NCBI GenBank assembly: GCA_904382605.1
Contig: CAJFJA010000011.1
Location: forward strand, 1-64,000
Length of the DNA: 64,000 nt
From: Candidatus Alloclostridium intestinigallinarum
GTDB taxonomy: Bacteria > Bacillota > Clostridia > Christensenellales > UBA3700
Direction of reading: 5' to 3'
Shown here: one piece after another, positions 52,397-60,880 of the stretch
Numbering within the stretch: position 1 is the first letter of the stretch
Layout of the letters: every line of letters starts with the position of its first letter
Made by a program: the position numbers and the translations under genes
The notes under the pieces: model-generated
Databases searched by the model: none
The model's input: the letters and a program-made list of their open reading frames with translations, nothing else
Told to the model about the DNA's origin: nothing

Positions 52397-53593
52397 TTAC
52401 TCCTCTATTTTTATTGCGAGCTGCTGGGGACGGCACTTGTTGTACGCCTCGATAAGCTCGTGTATTTTGTCGTGAGGGTCAAGCAGCGTGCTTATGGAAT
52501 AGCCCTGGTTGCAAGCCGCCATGATATACGCCATGAATTTGGACATATCAGCCTGGACAAACCACTCTTCTTTGAGAAGTTCGGGCGTGGCGTAAGTCAG
52601 GTTGGTGCTGACCACCGCGGTGAACAGACCCTTGTCGTAAGCGTCGCGGAATTTCTGCAACCCTTCGGTAAACAGCGCGTAGGTGGCGGAAAGGAATATC
52701 TTGTCCGCGCCGCGTTCTTTCAGCTCCACGCACAGTTTAAGCATACTGTCGCCCGTGGCGATTATGTCGTCCGCCACGAATATGTCCTTTCCGGACACGT
52801 CGTTACCGATATAGTCGTGCGCGATGATGGGATTGCGGCCGTTGACCACATTGGCGTAATCGCGCCTTTTATAGAACATACCCAAATCGGTGCCGAGCAC
52901 GGAAGCGTAATAGATGTTCCTGCCCATAGCGCCTTCATCGGGGCTGACTATCATAAAGTTTTCCTTGCTCATGTTCACGTCGGGATACTTTTCAAGCAGG
53001 GCTTTGAGTATCTGGTAGGTGGGCATGAAGTTGTCGAAGCCCATGAGCGGCACCGCGTTCTGGACGCGGGGGTCGTGGGCGTCGAAAGTTATCATTTCGT
53101 TTACGCCCATTGACTGAAGCTCCTGCAGCATCTGCGCGCAGTCGAGCGATTCGCGGGCGTTGCGGCGGTGCTGTCTGCCGCCGTAAAGCATGGGCATCAC
53201 CACGGTGATGGATTTCGCCTTTCCGCCCATTGCGGCTATTATCCTCTTCAGGTCCGCATAATAGTCGTCGGGCGACATACGGTGCATCATTCCGAACATA
53301 TTATATTCAACGGAATAGTTGCCTACGTCCACTATAATGTAAATGTCCTTGCCGCGTACGGTTTCGGCTATAAGTCCCTTGCCGTCGCCTGTAGTAAACC
53401 TGGGGCACGAGTTGGCGATGAGAAAGGTTTTCACTCTTGAAGCGCTTCCGCACTTTTCCGCCTCGGTATTATACCAATTGACGAGATAATCGTCTACCTT
53501 CTTTCCAAGCTCTCTGGCGCCCTGCAGCGCGAGAATGCCCATATTGCTGGTGTCTTCCTTGCCGAATTTGAATACGTGTTCAAAAAAAGGCAT
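52397..53593 (-). CDS. prs: ribose-phosphate pyrophosphokinase (long clostridial form)
   Basis: A 398-residue PRPP synthetase; the usual bacterial enzyme has about 315. Signatures are MPMLYGGRQHRR (ATP/Rib-5-P region), VSPDEGAMGRN and the PRPP loop DIFVADDIIATGDSM. The length and MHRMSPDDYYADLKRII insertion fit the divergent clostridial subgroup. GGAGG lies ten bases before the ATG. A 46-codon upstream ORF ends three bases before the start, and the long leader begins at a TTGATA-17-TATCAT promoter. It is followed by the MBL hydrolase. Confidence 0.9.
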   Translation of the reverse strand: MPFFEHVFKFGKEDTSNMGILALQGARELGKKVDDYLVNWYNTEAEKCGSASRVKTFLIANSCPRFTTGDGKGLIAETVRGKDIYIIVDVGNYSVEYNMFGMMHRMSPDDYYADLKRIIAAMGGKAKSITVVMPMLYGGRQHRRNARESLDCAQMLQELQSMGVNEMITFDAHDPRVQNAVPLMGFDNFMPTYQILKALLEKYPDVNMSKENFMIVSPDEGAMGRNIYYASVLGTDLGMFYKRRDYANVVNGRNPIIAHDYIGNDVSGKDIFVADDIIATGDSMLKLCVELKERGADKIFLSATYALFTEGLQKFRDAYDKGLFTAVVSTNLTYATPELLKEEWFVQADMSKFMAYIMAACNQGYSISTLLDPHDKIHELIEAYNKCRPQQLAIKIEE

Positions 53594-53595
53594 AT

Positions 53596-53736
53596 CTATT
53601 TTGACCTCCGTAAAACTTTTTGCGTATGAAAATTTTTACACATTATTCCTTTGCACGAATAAATGTCGTTTGCGTAAAACGATGCAGAATTTGTAAGTTG
53701 CGATCGCGGTTTACCGTCGCAGGAGTCGCCAGACAT
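53596..53736 (-). CDS. upstream ORF in the prs leader (46 aa)
   Basis: ATG 53734-53736 has AGAGAGG seven bases upstream. The frame stays open for 46 codons (MSGDSCDGKPRSQ ... VLRRSK) and stops at TAG 53596-53598, two bases before the prs start; its last codons form the prs ribosome site. Translation would couple to prs. Product not recognised; it could be a leader peptide or chance. Confidence 0.4.
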   Translation of the reverse strand: MSGDSCDGKPRSQLTNSASFYANDIYSCKGIMCKNFHTQKVLRRSK

Positions 53737-53765
53737 ATAAATCCTCTCTTACTTGATACGTTATA

Positions 53766-53794
53766 ATGATAGCATATTTTTTCCGCTTTATCAA
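53766..53794 (-). promoter_or_regulatory. promoter of prs
   Basis: -35 TTGATA (53789-53794), 17-bp spacer, -10 TATCAT (53766-53771). It implies a leader of about 165 nt. Confidence 0.75.
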
Positions 53795-53837
53795 ATACTT
53801 TGGTATCAAAAATCAAATAATTATTTTGCGGAAAAGA

Positions 53838-53867
53838 AAACCGCGGAAACACTTCTCCGCGGTTTTC
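53838..53867. terminator. bidirectional terminator between ypeB and prs
   Basis: AAAACCGCGG and CCGCGGTTTT with a 10-nt loop. Confidence 0.9.
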
Positions 53868-53954
53868 TCCCGGAATATTCCGGCTGCAACTACCCGTAAC
53901 AGCCTTTTTATATGATATAGGTTTCTATCCTGCGCCGACGGGACGGCGGAAAGT

Positions 53955-55280
53955 TCAGATAAGAAGTTCCCCCTGCTCACCGTCCACGACCATGAGCACG
54001 CGCACTTCTTCACCCGTATCGGGGTCGGCGTATACGAAGAATTTTTCTCCTTGCGCCGTGCCGTATACCTCGTACGCCAGTCTTTCGCCTCCGCCCGGCG
54101 TGGGGATTACGGCAAGGCGCACGCTTTCCGTTTCAAGTTCGCCGTATTTGCGCGAAGATATATCTTCCGCACTCAAAGCGGGCCGGTCAAGGCTTCTTTG
54201 CGTATGGTTGAACAGATAAGACAGCGTTTCGCAGCCTATCACGTGCCCGTCCGCGGCGTTTATCTTCACCTTTACCATGTCGGGATAGATGACCGCCCCG
54301 TCCTGCTCGAAGCATAAGTTCATATAGATTATCCCGTCGCTTTCCGCGCTCCATACGGGGACCATATTTTCATAGCCCAGCGCGGAGACGAATTCCACGG
54401 CATTCTCTTTTGCGTCAAATGAGTTTTCCTCTCCGCTTTCGCAGTTGAACGTGAATTGTACTATCGCTCCGCCGTTTGCCGCAAGCTGAACGTCGCCGCT
54501 GCCGTGGTCGTCCTGAATGGTATAGAGATAGGTTTTGAAATGCGAATTACCCTCTCCCGAATAAGTCACGCCCGATATACCCGCGCTTCCCAGCTTTTCC
54601 GAGATTATCTTTGCGCCCTGTTCGGGAGTTATCTCTCCGCCGGTAAGCGTTTTGGCCTGCTTTTGGTCTAGTCCGTCGCTGAAAGGTCCGTCATAGATAA
54701 GCGAAGGATACTCCATTGACCCGTCCTGCAACGCGTTCATTATGGAAGAAAATTCCTCGTTAAGACTGCCCAGCCGGGAAGAAAATTCGTAGCCGCCCGC
54801 ACCAATTCCTTCGCGTACGGGAGCAAGTTTTTCCTGCACCGTCGCCGCCGTGGAGCTGAGCTTTTGCAGCATTGCGTATTCGCTCTGCGTTATCTCCTCC
54901 CCCTTCGACGCCTTGGAATGGATATACGCGCTGTAATCGCCGACCTGGTTTACGAATTTCGTAAGCGCGCTTGCGCTGTATCCGTCCGCGGAAAATTTGT
55001 ACAACGCCTGCGCCGCGCTTTCGCAGCTGACCGACGCGTCCATCATCAGTTCGCACATCATGGCGGAATTGCGCGTTACGCGCGCTTTATCCAAATTGAC
55101 GCGCATATTGCCCACGCTGTCCGTAAGCTGGTAATACGCCTGTTCGTAGTCGTTGTTCACACCCAGCCTGTACTGCCGCTCCGATTGCCTGGATACGTTG
55201 AGAAATACGCCCATCACGGCCGCTCCGACCAATAAAAGGGCGGCGAGAACGGCGAAAAATTTTGCAGTGCTTCTTTCCAT
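53955..55280 (-). CDS. ypeB: germination protein YpeB
   Basis: A 441-residue membrane-anchored protein with one N-terminal transmembrane helix (about 7-30). The N-terminal helical domain (about 35-200) and C-terminal repeated PepSY-like domains (about 210-441, with ISEKLGSAGISGVTYSGEGN and DADGxVxG-type segments) follow. YpeB holds the cortex-lytic enzyme SleB in the inner spore membrane. ATG 55278-55280 with AGAGGTG is preferred over a GTG two codons upstream. It follows sleB by nine bases, as in other spore formers. Confidence 0.92.
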   Translation of the reverse strand: MERSTAKFFAVLAALLLVGAAVMGVFLNVSRQSERQYRLGVNNDYEQAYYQLTDSVGNMRVNLDKARVTRNSAMMCELMMDASVSCESAAQALYKFSADGYSASALTKFVNQVGDYSAYIHSKASKGEEITQSEYAMLQKLSSTAATVQEKLAPVREGIGAGGYEFSSRLGSLNEEFSSIMNALQDGSMEYPSLIYDGPFSDGLDQKQAKTLTGGEITPEQGAKIISEKLGSAGISGVTYSGEGNSHFKTYLYTIQDDHGSGDVQLAANGGAIVQFTFNCESGEENSFDAKENAVEFVSALGYENMVPVWSAESDGIIYMNLCFEQDGAVIYPDMVKVKINAADGHVIGCETLSYLFNHTQRSLDRPALSAEDISSRKYGELETESVRLAVIPTPGGGERLAYEVYGTAQGEKFFVYADPDTGEEVRVLMVVDGEQGELLI

Positions 55281-55289
55281 ATTCACCTC

Positions 55290-55988
55290 TTATTTGCAGA
55301 AGTTGTGTCTGCCTATCTGCAGCATTATCGGGCGCGACCATATCCACGCGCTCGTGGCTGTGGCGGGGTTGTAATAATACAAGCACCCGTTCGTCGGATC
55401 CCAGCCGTTCATTGCGTCGCGTGCGGCGTTATACGCCGATTGGTCGGGTTCCAGATAAAGCTGTCCGTCGGATACGCAGGTAAACGCGTAAGGTTGGTAG
55501 ATGACGCCCGAAATGGAGTTGGGAAAAGCGGCGCTTTTAACACGGTTGAGCACCACCGCCGCCACGGCAACCTGCCCCACGTACGGTTCTCCGCGCGATT
55601 CGCCGTATACGCACCTTGCCAGCAGATACAGGTCGGAAGAAGAATATCCGCCCGATGAAGAGGACGAAGACGGGGATATCCCCAATGCCGAATAGGTTTT
55701 GGGTCCCACAATACCGTCAACCGAAAGTCCCTTCGCGCTCTGGAAGCGCCTGACCGCCGACCGGGTGTTGACTCCGAAAATTCCGTCCGCCGTGCCGCAC
55801 CAATAGCCGAGCCCGTTCAGGCGCGACTGCACCTGCCTCACGCTTTCGCCCCTGCTTCCGTAGCGCAGCAGTTCGCCCGCCGCCGCCACCTTTCCCGCGC
55901 CGACGGCGAGCAGACTTGCGGCGATAAGTAAGAGTATGAGCGCGAGGACTAATACTCCGCGCCCGTTTATCCTTTGTTTTGTAAGCAT
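55290..55988 (-). CDS. sleB: spore cortex-lytic enzyme SleB
   Basis: A 232-residue secreted lytic transglycosylase. Signal segment about 10-38; peptidoglycan-binding domain about 40-100 (GSRGESVRQVQSRLNGLGYW); a Ser-rich linker of about 12 residues; catalytic Hydrolase_2 domain about 120-232 with the conserved CVYGESRGEPYVGQVAVAAV (E in YGE). AAGGAGGG precedes the ATG. It pairs with ypeB and is divergent from spoIIR, so this is a sporulation/germination locus. Confidence 0.95.
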   Translation of the reverse strand: MLTKQRINGRGVLVLALILLLIAASLLAVGAGKVAAAGELLRYGSRGESVRQVQSRLNGLGYWCGTADGIFGVNTRSAVRRFQSAKGLSVDGIVGPKTYSALGISPSSSSSSGGYSSSDLYLLARCVYGESRGEPYVGQVAVAAVVLNRVKSAAFPNSISGVIYQPYAFTCVSDGQLYLEPDQSAYNAARDAMNGWDPTNGCLYYYNPATATSAWIWSRPIMLQIGRHNFCK

Positions 55989-56086
55989 TGTTCCCTCCTT
56001 GCAAAATTAGTTTGCGCAGGAAAATTTGCGTTATACCCGTATAAACGCCCGACTTAGGTCAATAATGAGTGCAAACGGAGGTGAAT

Positions 56087-56635
56087 ATGAAACTTAAACT
56101 GAAATGGAAAAACCCGGTTTACATAGTTACGGCGTTTTTCGTCATACTCTTAGTGGTAATTTTAGTGCTTACGGCTTGCGCGCAGAGTGAAAAGCGCGAA
56201 TATCTGCGCCTGCACATGCGCGCAAATTCCAATTCCCAGGCCGACCAGGACGTAAAATACGAAGTGCGCGACGCGGTTATAAATTATCTCACCCCGCTGC
56301 TTGACGACGTGACGGACTTGGATTACGCTTTGAAAGTAGTGGAAGAAAACACGGACGCGCTGGAAGAGCTTTCGCGGCGCGTGCTGGAGAAAAACGGCTT
56401 CTTTTACGGAGCCACCGTCAGACTTGCACGGGAAGAGTTCCCCGCACGCACATACGGCAGTATCACCCTGCCCGACGGCGTTTACGACGCCCTTATAATA
56501 GAACTCGGCAGCGGCAAAGGCGACAACTGGTGGTGCGTGGCGTTTCCGCCGCTGTGCTTCGTATCAGCACCGGGAGGCGACTTTGCCTATAAATCCATAA
56601 TAGCCGAATTGTGGCAGAAATATTTCGGAAAATAG
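56087..56635 (+). CDS. spoIIR: stage II sporulation protein R
   Basis: A 182-residue protein with an N-terminal signal/anchor (about 10-35, VYIVTAFFVILLVVILVLTA). The SpoIIR domain follows: YLRLHMRANSNSQADQDVKYEVRDAV, then GSITLPDGVYDALIIELGSGKGDNWWCVAFPPLC. The forespore secretes SpoIIR to trigger SpoIIGA and activate sigma E. CGGAGGTGA lies six bases before ATG 56087, preferred to an upstream ATG. Divergent from sleB-ypeB. Confidence 0.95.
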   Translation: MKLKLKWKNPVYIVTAFFVILLVVILVLTACAQSEKREYLRLHMRANSNSQADQDVKYEVRDAVINYLTPLLDDVTDLDYALKVVEENTDALEELSRRVLEKNGFFYGATVRLAREEFPARTYGSITLPDGVYDALIIELGSGKGDNWWCVAFPPLCFVSAPGGDFAYKSIIAELWQKYFGK

Positions 56636-56681
56636 ATATGGTTTTCGCACCCGGCACGGGTGAGCGTGCTGCGGGTATCGG

Positions 56682-57233
56682 CTATTTGCCGTCGGTGCGA
56701 ATAAACATACCGAAAAACGCGCCCGCAAGCTCACGGTACATTGACCGCCACAGCTCCGGCAAATCGCCCTTTACCTCTCCGTCCGACATGGGGCGGAGCA
56801 CTCCTCCCGGAATAAGCAGACGGCAGCCCGGAAGCATTTCAAACCCCAGACGGCGGTAGAAAGCTATTCTGCGTTCGCGCGTGACAAGTTCTTCCTGCGT
56901 TTCGGCGCACGCGGGGTCTTCCACTTCGAGAATGAGCGTTCCGCCCGCCTTTTCCTTTATGAGAGGAATCAATTTGCTTCCCGTACCCCTGCCCCTGCCT
57001 TCCGGCATGACTGCAAGATAGAGCACCTGCGTATAGCCGCGGAAAAAGTGCAGTACGGTATAAGCGAGCACGCTTCCGCCTTCCTTTGCGAAATAAAAGC
57101 GTATCCCGCCCTTCTTAGCCAGAGATTGAAGGATACGGAAAGGCGTGCGCTCAGCAAGGGGAAAGTCGCGCTTCAACCACTTGCTTAATTGCTTTACGTC
57201 TGTCTTGTTTGCCGTTACGTCTACGAGTTCCAT
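56682..57233 (-). CDS. GNAT-family acetyltransferase
   Basis: A 183-residue protein with the GNAT acetyl-CoA loop VMPEGRGRGTGSKLI (pattern V..E.RG.G.G) near 75-88 and TLILEVEDPACAET, then RRIAFYRRLGFEMLPG. The substrate is unknown. The gene converges on spoIIR. There is no ribosome site; a perfect TTGACA-17-TGT-TAGAAT promoter ends six bases before the ATG, so the mRNA should be leaderless. Confidence 0.88.
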   Translation of the reverse strand: MELVDVTANKTDVKQLSKWLKRDFPLAERTPFRILQSLAKKGGIRFYFAKEGGSVLAYTVLHFFRGYTQVLYLAVMPEGRGRGTGSKLIPLIKEKAGGTLILEVEDPACAETQEELVTRERRIAFYRRLGFEMLPGCRLLIPGGVLRPMSDGEVKGDLPELWRSMYRELAGAFFGMFIRTDGK

Positions 57234-57239
57234 AACGCC

Positions 57240-57268
57240 ATTCTAACATATAAGGGATATTTTGTCAA
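57240..57268 (-). promoter_or_regulatory. leaderless-type promoter of the GNAT gene
   Basis: -35 TTGACA (57263-57268), 17-bp spacer, extended -10 TG-T-TAGAAT (57240-57245), six bases before the ATG. Confidence 0.88.
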
Positions 57269-57280
57269 CGCCGTCAACGC

Positions 57281-57907
57281 GTTGCAAAAAGGCGGACAAA
57301 ACGTCCGCCCTGCATATACGAAACTACAAAAAACATACGTCCACCATGACTTCCGCAAAACGCGGAGCACTTATGCTCACGGGCGGCTGCGGCGGAGCGC
57401 GCCCGGGGCGTAGATTTTCGGACGGATTTTCACAACGCCGAACGAAGTCGTAGCAGCGCTACGTCGAGCGAGGCGTTGCGGAAAGGCGGACAAAACGTCC
57501 GCCCTGTTTATACATAAATTACAAAATACACTTAGAACGAGAATCGCTTATGCTCACGGGCGGCTGCGGCGAAGCGCGCCCGAGGCGTGCATTTTCGGAC
57601 GGATTTTCACAATGCCGAACGAAGTCGTAGCAGCGCTACGTCGAGCGGGGCGTTGCGGAAAGGCGGACAAAACGTCCGCCCTGTTTATACGAAACTACAA
57701 AAAACATACGTCCGCCATGACTTCAGCAAAATGCGGAGCACTTATGCTCACGGGCGGCTGCGGCGGAGCGCGACCGAGGCGTAGATTTTCGGACGGATTT
57801 TCACAACGCCGAACGAAGTCGTAGCAGCGCTACGTCGAGCGAGGCGTTGCGGAAAGGCGCCGGAAAGATGCGTCTCCGGCGCGCTCCGCCGCAGCCGCCC
57901 GCGAGCA
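57281..57907. repeat. three-unit hairpin repeat array
   Basis: GGCGGACAAAACGTCCGCC (a 7-bp hairpin) starts at 57291, 57485 and 57662. Each unit continues with TGCTCACGGGCGGCTGCGGC, then CAACGCC ... GGCGTTG enclosing CGTAGC AGC GCTACG. Unit lengths are 194, 177 and 194 bp. The array ends in an inverted copy of the GC-rich part (57878-57907), which may also terminate ilvE. No protein is supported here. Confidence 0.85.
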
Positions 57908-57909
57908 CC

Positions 57910-58965
57910 CTACCTAACTTCGGTAACCCAACCGAATTCGTCAGGATACTTTTCCTGCTGGATACCGGTTATCTTGTCGTACAGGAAGGCGGTGATTTCA
58001 CCCATCTTGCCGCCGCCGACAATCATATCCTTGCCGCGGTAACCTATTACGCCCACGGGCGAAATTACCGCCGCGGTACCCGAACCGAAACTTTCCTTCA
58101 AAGTGCCGTCTTCGTAAGCCTTTACTATTTCGTCCATGGAAATACGTCTTTCGCTCACGTTGTAGCCGTACTTTTTAAGTACCTGTATGCAGCTGTTCCT
58201 GGTTATGCCGGGAAGTATGCTGCCCACGAGCGCGGGCGTTACCACTTCGTCGCCGATGACGAAGAAGATATTCATACTGCCCACTTCTTCCACATACTTG
58301 TGTTCCTTGCCGTCCAGCCACAGCGCCTGGTCATAACCCTTGGCGTTGGCTATCTCTCCGCCCATGAGGGAGCAGGCGTAATTGCCGGAGCACTTCGCCT
58401 CGCCCGTGCCGCCGATAAATGCGCGCACAAGCTGTTCTTCCACCAGAATTTTGGTGGGTTCGAGACCGTGGGCGTAATACGACCCCACGGGGGAAAGTAT
58501 TATGCAGAAGGTGTATTTGTGGCTGGCGTGCACGCCGAGCACTTCTTCGTTAGCAAACATGAACGGACGGATATAAAGCGCGGTTCCGGGCTTGGTGGGA
58601 ATCCAATCCTGTTCCAGTTTGAGCAGTTCAAAAAGCGCGGCTTTCACCTTCGCGCCGTCTATCTGCGGCATGCACATACGCTTTGCGGAATTGTTCATGC
58701 GCACGAAGTTGTCGTCTATTCTGAATACGGTAATCTTGCCTTCACTGTTCTTGTACGCCTTCGCGCCCTCGAATATGGACTGAGCATAGTGCAGCACATT
58801 GGTCGCCGGAGCCATGGCAAAAGGTGCGTAAGGCACGATTTCCGGTTCTCCCCATTTTCCGCCCTCATACTCCATAACGAGCATATGGTCGGTAAAATAC
58901 TTGCCGAATCCCAAATTCGAGAAATCGGGCTTTGCCTTAGGGTTGCTTGTCAACGTAACTTTCAT
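57910..58965 (-). CDS. ilvE: branched-chain amino acid aminotransferase
   Basis: A 351-residue fold-type IV PLP transaminase that makes or degrades Leu, Ile and Val. The PLP lysine is in EAKCSGNYACS near 205. Other family signatures are SIFEGAKAYK, EEVGSMNIFFV and FGSGTAAVISPVG. The length and sequence fit the long eukaryote-like BCAT group found in Firmicutes. ATG 58963-58965 has AGAGGGG upstream. No T-box or leader-peptide attenuator is visible in the 81-bp gap to yigZ, with which it may be cotranscribed. Confidence 0.95.
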   Translation of the reverse strand: MKVTLTSNPKAKPDFSNLGFGKYFTDHMLVMEYEGGKWGEPEIVPYAPFAMAPATNVLHYAQSIFEGAKAYKNSEGKITVFRIDDNFVRMNNSAKRMCMPQIDGAKVKAALFELLKLEQDWIPTKPGTALYIRPFMFANEEVLGVHASHKYTFCIILSPVGSYYAHGLEPTKILVEEQLVRAFIGGTGEAKCSGNYACSLMGGEIANAKGYDQALWLDGKEHKYVEEVGSMNIFFVIGDEVVTPALVGSILPGITRNSCIQVLKKYGYNVSERRISMDEIVKAYEDGTLKESFGSGTAAVISPVGVIGYRGKDMIVGGGKMGEITAFLYDKITGIQQEKYPDEFGWVTEVR

Positions 58966-59046
58966 TTTTATCCCCTCTTTGGCTTCCGCCAAGTTATTTT
59001 CTCGCCTGAAAGGCAGTTATCGATATCGTCGCCGCGCTTTCCGCAA

Positions 59047-59670
59047 CTATCTTTGCAAAGGATAGGCGCGGTATTCTTCGCGCAATACCCGCAGTTTTCC
59101 TTTGCCCAGAGTTTTCTCGTTCAGACCTTTTTCAAGCGCGGGCAGGCTTTCGGCGGGCAGAGCCGCGATTATCTGCGCGCCGCCCTCCCACTGCCGCTCG
59201 TCTATCTGCGCGCCGAGTGAAAGAAGCAGGCTTTCCGCCGCCCGTGAAAGAGCATACTCCGTTTCCGCCTTTACCACCGCCGAAAGACGGTATATCTTCA
59301 CCGGCGCTTCGTCCAAAGCGCGCGCCACGCACCCGGAATAAGCGCTTATCAGTCCGCTTGCGCCCAGCTTTATACCGCCGAAGTATCGCGTGACCACCGC
59401 AAGCATCATATCCGCCCCGCGCTTTTTCAGCACTTCCGCCATGGGCTGTCCGGCAGTTCCCGCAGGCTCGCCGTCGTCGCTGCTCTTCCTGAACTGCCCC
59501 GCCGCGTAGGCGTAACAGTTGTGCGTCGCGTCGGAAAACTCCTTGCGCAGCTTTTTTATCTCCTCCGCCGCCTGCTCGGGCGTTTCCACCCTGACAAGCG
59601 TGGTTATGAACACGGATTTGTTGATAACTTCCCGCCTGCGGAAGCTGCCTTGCAAACCCAGATAATCCAT
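59047..59670 (-). CDS. yigZ: YigZ/IMPACT family protein
   Basis: A 207-residue protein. The N-terminal IMPACT domain (about 15-125) has KSVFITTLVRVETPEQA, ATHNCYAY, DDGEPAGTAGQPM and VVTRYFGGIKLGASGL. A C-terminal DUF1949-like domain covers about 135-200. The function is unclear; homologues are linked to translation control. The ATG lies one base after the tyrS stop (TGATATG), so translation is coupled. Confidence 0.93.
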   Translation of the reverse strand: MDYLGLQGSFRRREVINKSVFITTLVRVETPEQAAEEIKKLRKEFSDATHNCYAYAAGQFRKSSDDGEPAGTAGQPMAEVLKKRGADMMLAVVTRYFGGIKLGASGLISAYSGCVARALDEAPVKIYRLSAVVKAETEYALSRAAESLLLSLGAQIDERQWEGGAQIIAALPAESLPALEKGLNEKTLGKGKLRVLREEYRAYPLQR

Positions 59671-59671
59671 A

Positions 59672-60880
59672 TCAGCCGCGCACGACTTTCACGTGCATCT
59701 TCTTGCCCTTGTGCAAAATAATGCCCTCTTTGAGCTGTTCTTCGGTAAAGCAGGTATCGAACGAGGTAATCTTTTCCTCGCCCACCTTCACGCCGCCGCC
59801 CGAAATGAGCTGGCGCGCTTCCGATTTGGACTTGGCGGCTTTCACCGCGCACATGATGTCCACGATATTGTTCACGCCTTCGGGTACGGTTGCGGTAGGC
59901 AGTTCTCCGCCCGAGGAAGCGAACGCCGCCAGCGACTGCGCTTCCGCCTTTTCCGCCTCTTCAACGCCGTGCACTATGGCTGTGAGTTCGAAGGCAAGGC
60001 GCGCCTTTGCCGCGTTTATGCGCTCGTCCTTATGCTCGCACATTGCGGCTATTTCGTCAAGCGGCATGAACGTGAGCAGTTTCATGCAGTTTTCCACGTC
60101 CGCGTCGTCTATGTTGCGCCAATACTGGTAAAATTCGTAAGGCGAAGTCTTTTCGGGGTCGAGCCAAAGCGCGCCCTTTTCCGTCTTGCCCATCTTCTTG
60201 CCTTCGGAAGTGGTGAGAAGTTTGAAGGTGATGGCAAACGCCGGCTTGCCTTCCTTGCGCCTTATCAGATCAGCTCCCGCCAAAATGTTCGACCACTGGT
60301 CGTCGCCGCCGCATTCCAGCTTGCAGCCGTATTCCCTGTACAGATGCAGAAAGTCGTACGCCTGCATGAGCATATAGTTGAATTCCAGGAACGTAAGCCC
60401 GTTTTCCATACGGCTCTTGTAACATTCCGCGGTGAGCATTTTGTTCACCGAAAAATACACGCCGACGTCGCGCAGAAACTGAATATAGTTGAGGTTGTCC
60501 AGCCACTCGGCGTTGTTCACCATGATTGCGGCGTTCTCCCCTTCGAAAGAGAGAAATTTGGACATCTGTTTTTTGAAACAGTCGCAGTTGTGCTTTATGG
60601 TTTCGTCCGTCATCATTCTGCGCATATCCGACTTGCCCGAAGGGTCGCCGATTTTACCCGTACCGCCGCCGATGAGGATTATCGGTCTGTGCCCGGCTTT
60701 CTGCATAATGCTCATTACCATAAGCTGCACGAAGTGACCCACGTGGAGGCTGTCCGCCGTGGGGTCGAAACCTATGTAGAAGGACACGCTTTCCCTGCCC
60801 AGAAGCTCGTAAAGCTCGTCCTCGTAAACGGTCTGCTTAACGTAGCCTCTTTCTTTCAATGTGTCAAGTACGTTCTTCAT
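59672..60880 (-). CDS. tyrS: tyrosyl-tRNA synthetase
   Basis: A 402-residue class I synthetase. The HIGH-type motif is LHVGHF near 46-51 and KMSKS appears as KKMGKT near 230. A C-terminal S4 RNA-binding domain (about 335-400, [22 protein letters not shown]) binds tRNA-Tyr. ATG 60878-60880 follows AAGGAG and overlaps the aminotransferase stop. It is the second gene of an aminotransferase-tyrS-yigZ operon. No T-box precedes the operon. Confidence 0.97.
   Translation of the reverse strand: MKNVLDTLKERGYVKQTVYEDELYELLGRESVSFYIGFDPTADSLHVGHFVQLMVMSIMQKAGHRPIILIGGGTGKIGDPSGKSDMRRMMTDETIKHNCDCFKKQMSKFLSFEGENAAIMVNNAEWLDNLNYIQFLRDVGVYFSVNKMLTAECYKSRMENGLTFLEFNYMLMQAYDFLHLYREYGCKLECGGDDQWSNILAGADLIRRKEGKPAFAITFKLLTTSEGKKMGKTEKGALWLDPEKTSPYEFYQYWRNIDDADVENCMKLLTFMPLDEIAAMCEHKDERINAAKARLAFELTAIVHGVEEAEKAEAQSLAAFASSGGELPTATVPEGVNNIVDIMCAVKAAKSKSEARQLISGGGVKVGEEKITSFDTCFTEEQLKEGIILHKGKKMHVKVVRG

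Noticed and set aside
56030..56060. Sigma-F/G promoters between sleB and spoIIR
   Set aside because: GTATA-like and GG..A-like elements exist, but spacing and matches are too poor to call.
57281..57907. CRISPR array or small coding repeats
   Set aside because: Units of 177-194 bp are near-identical throughout, with hairpins and no spacer pattern; the open frames across them are by-products of the repeats.
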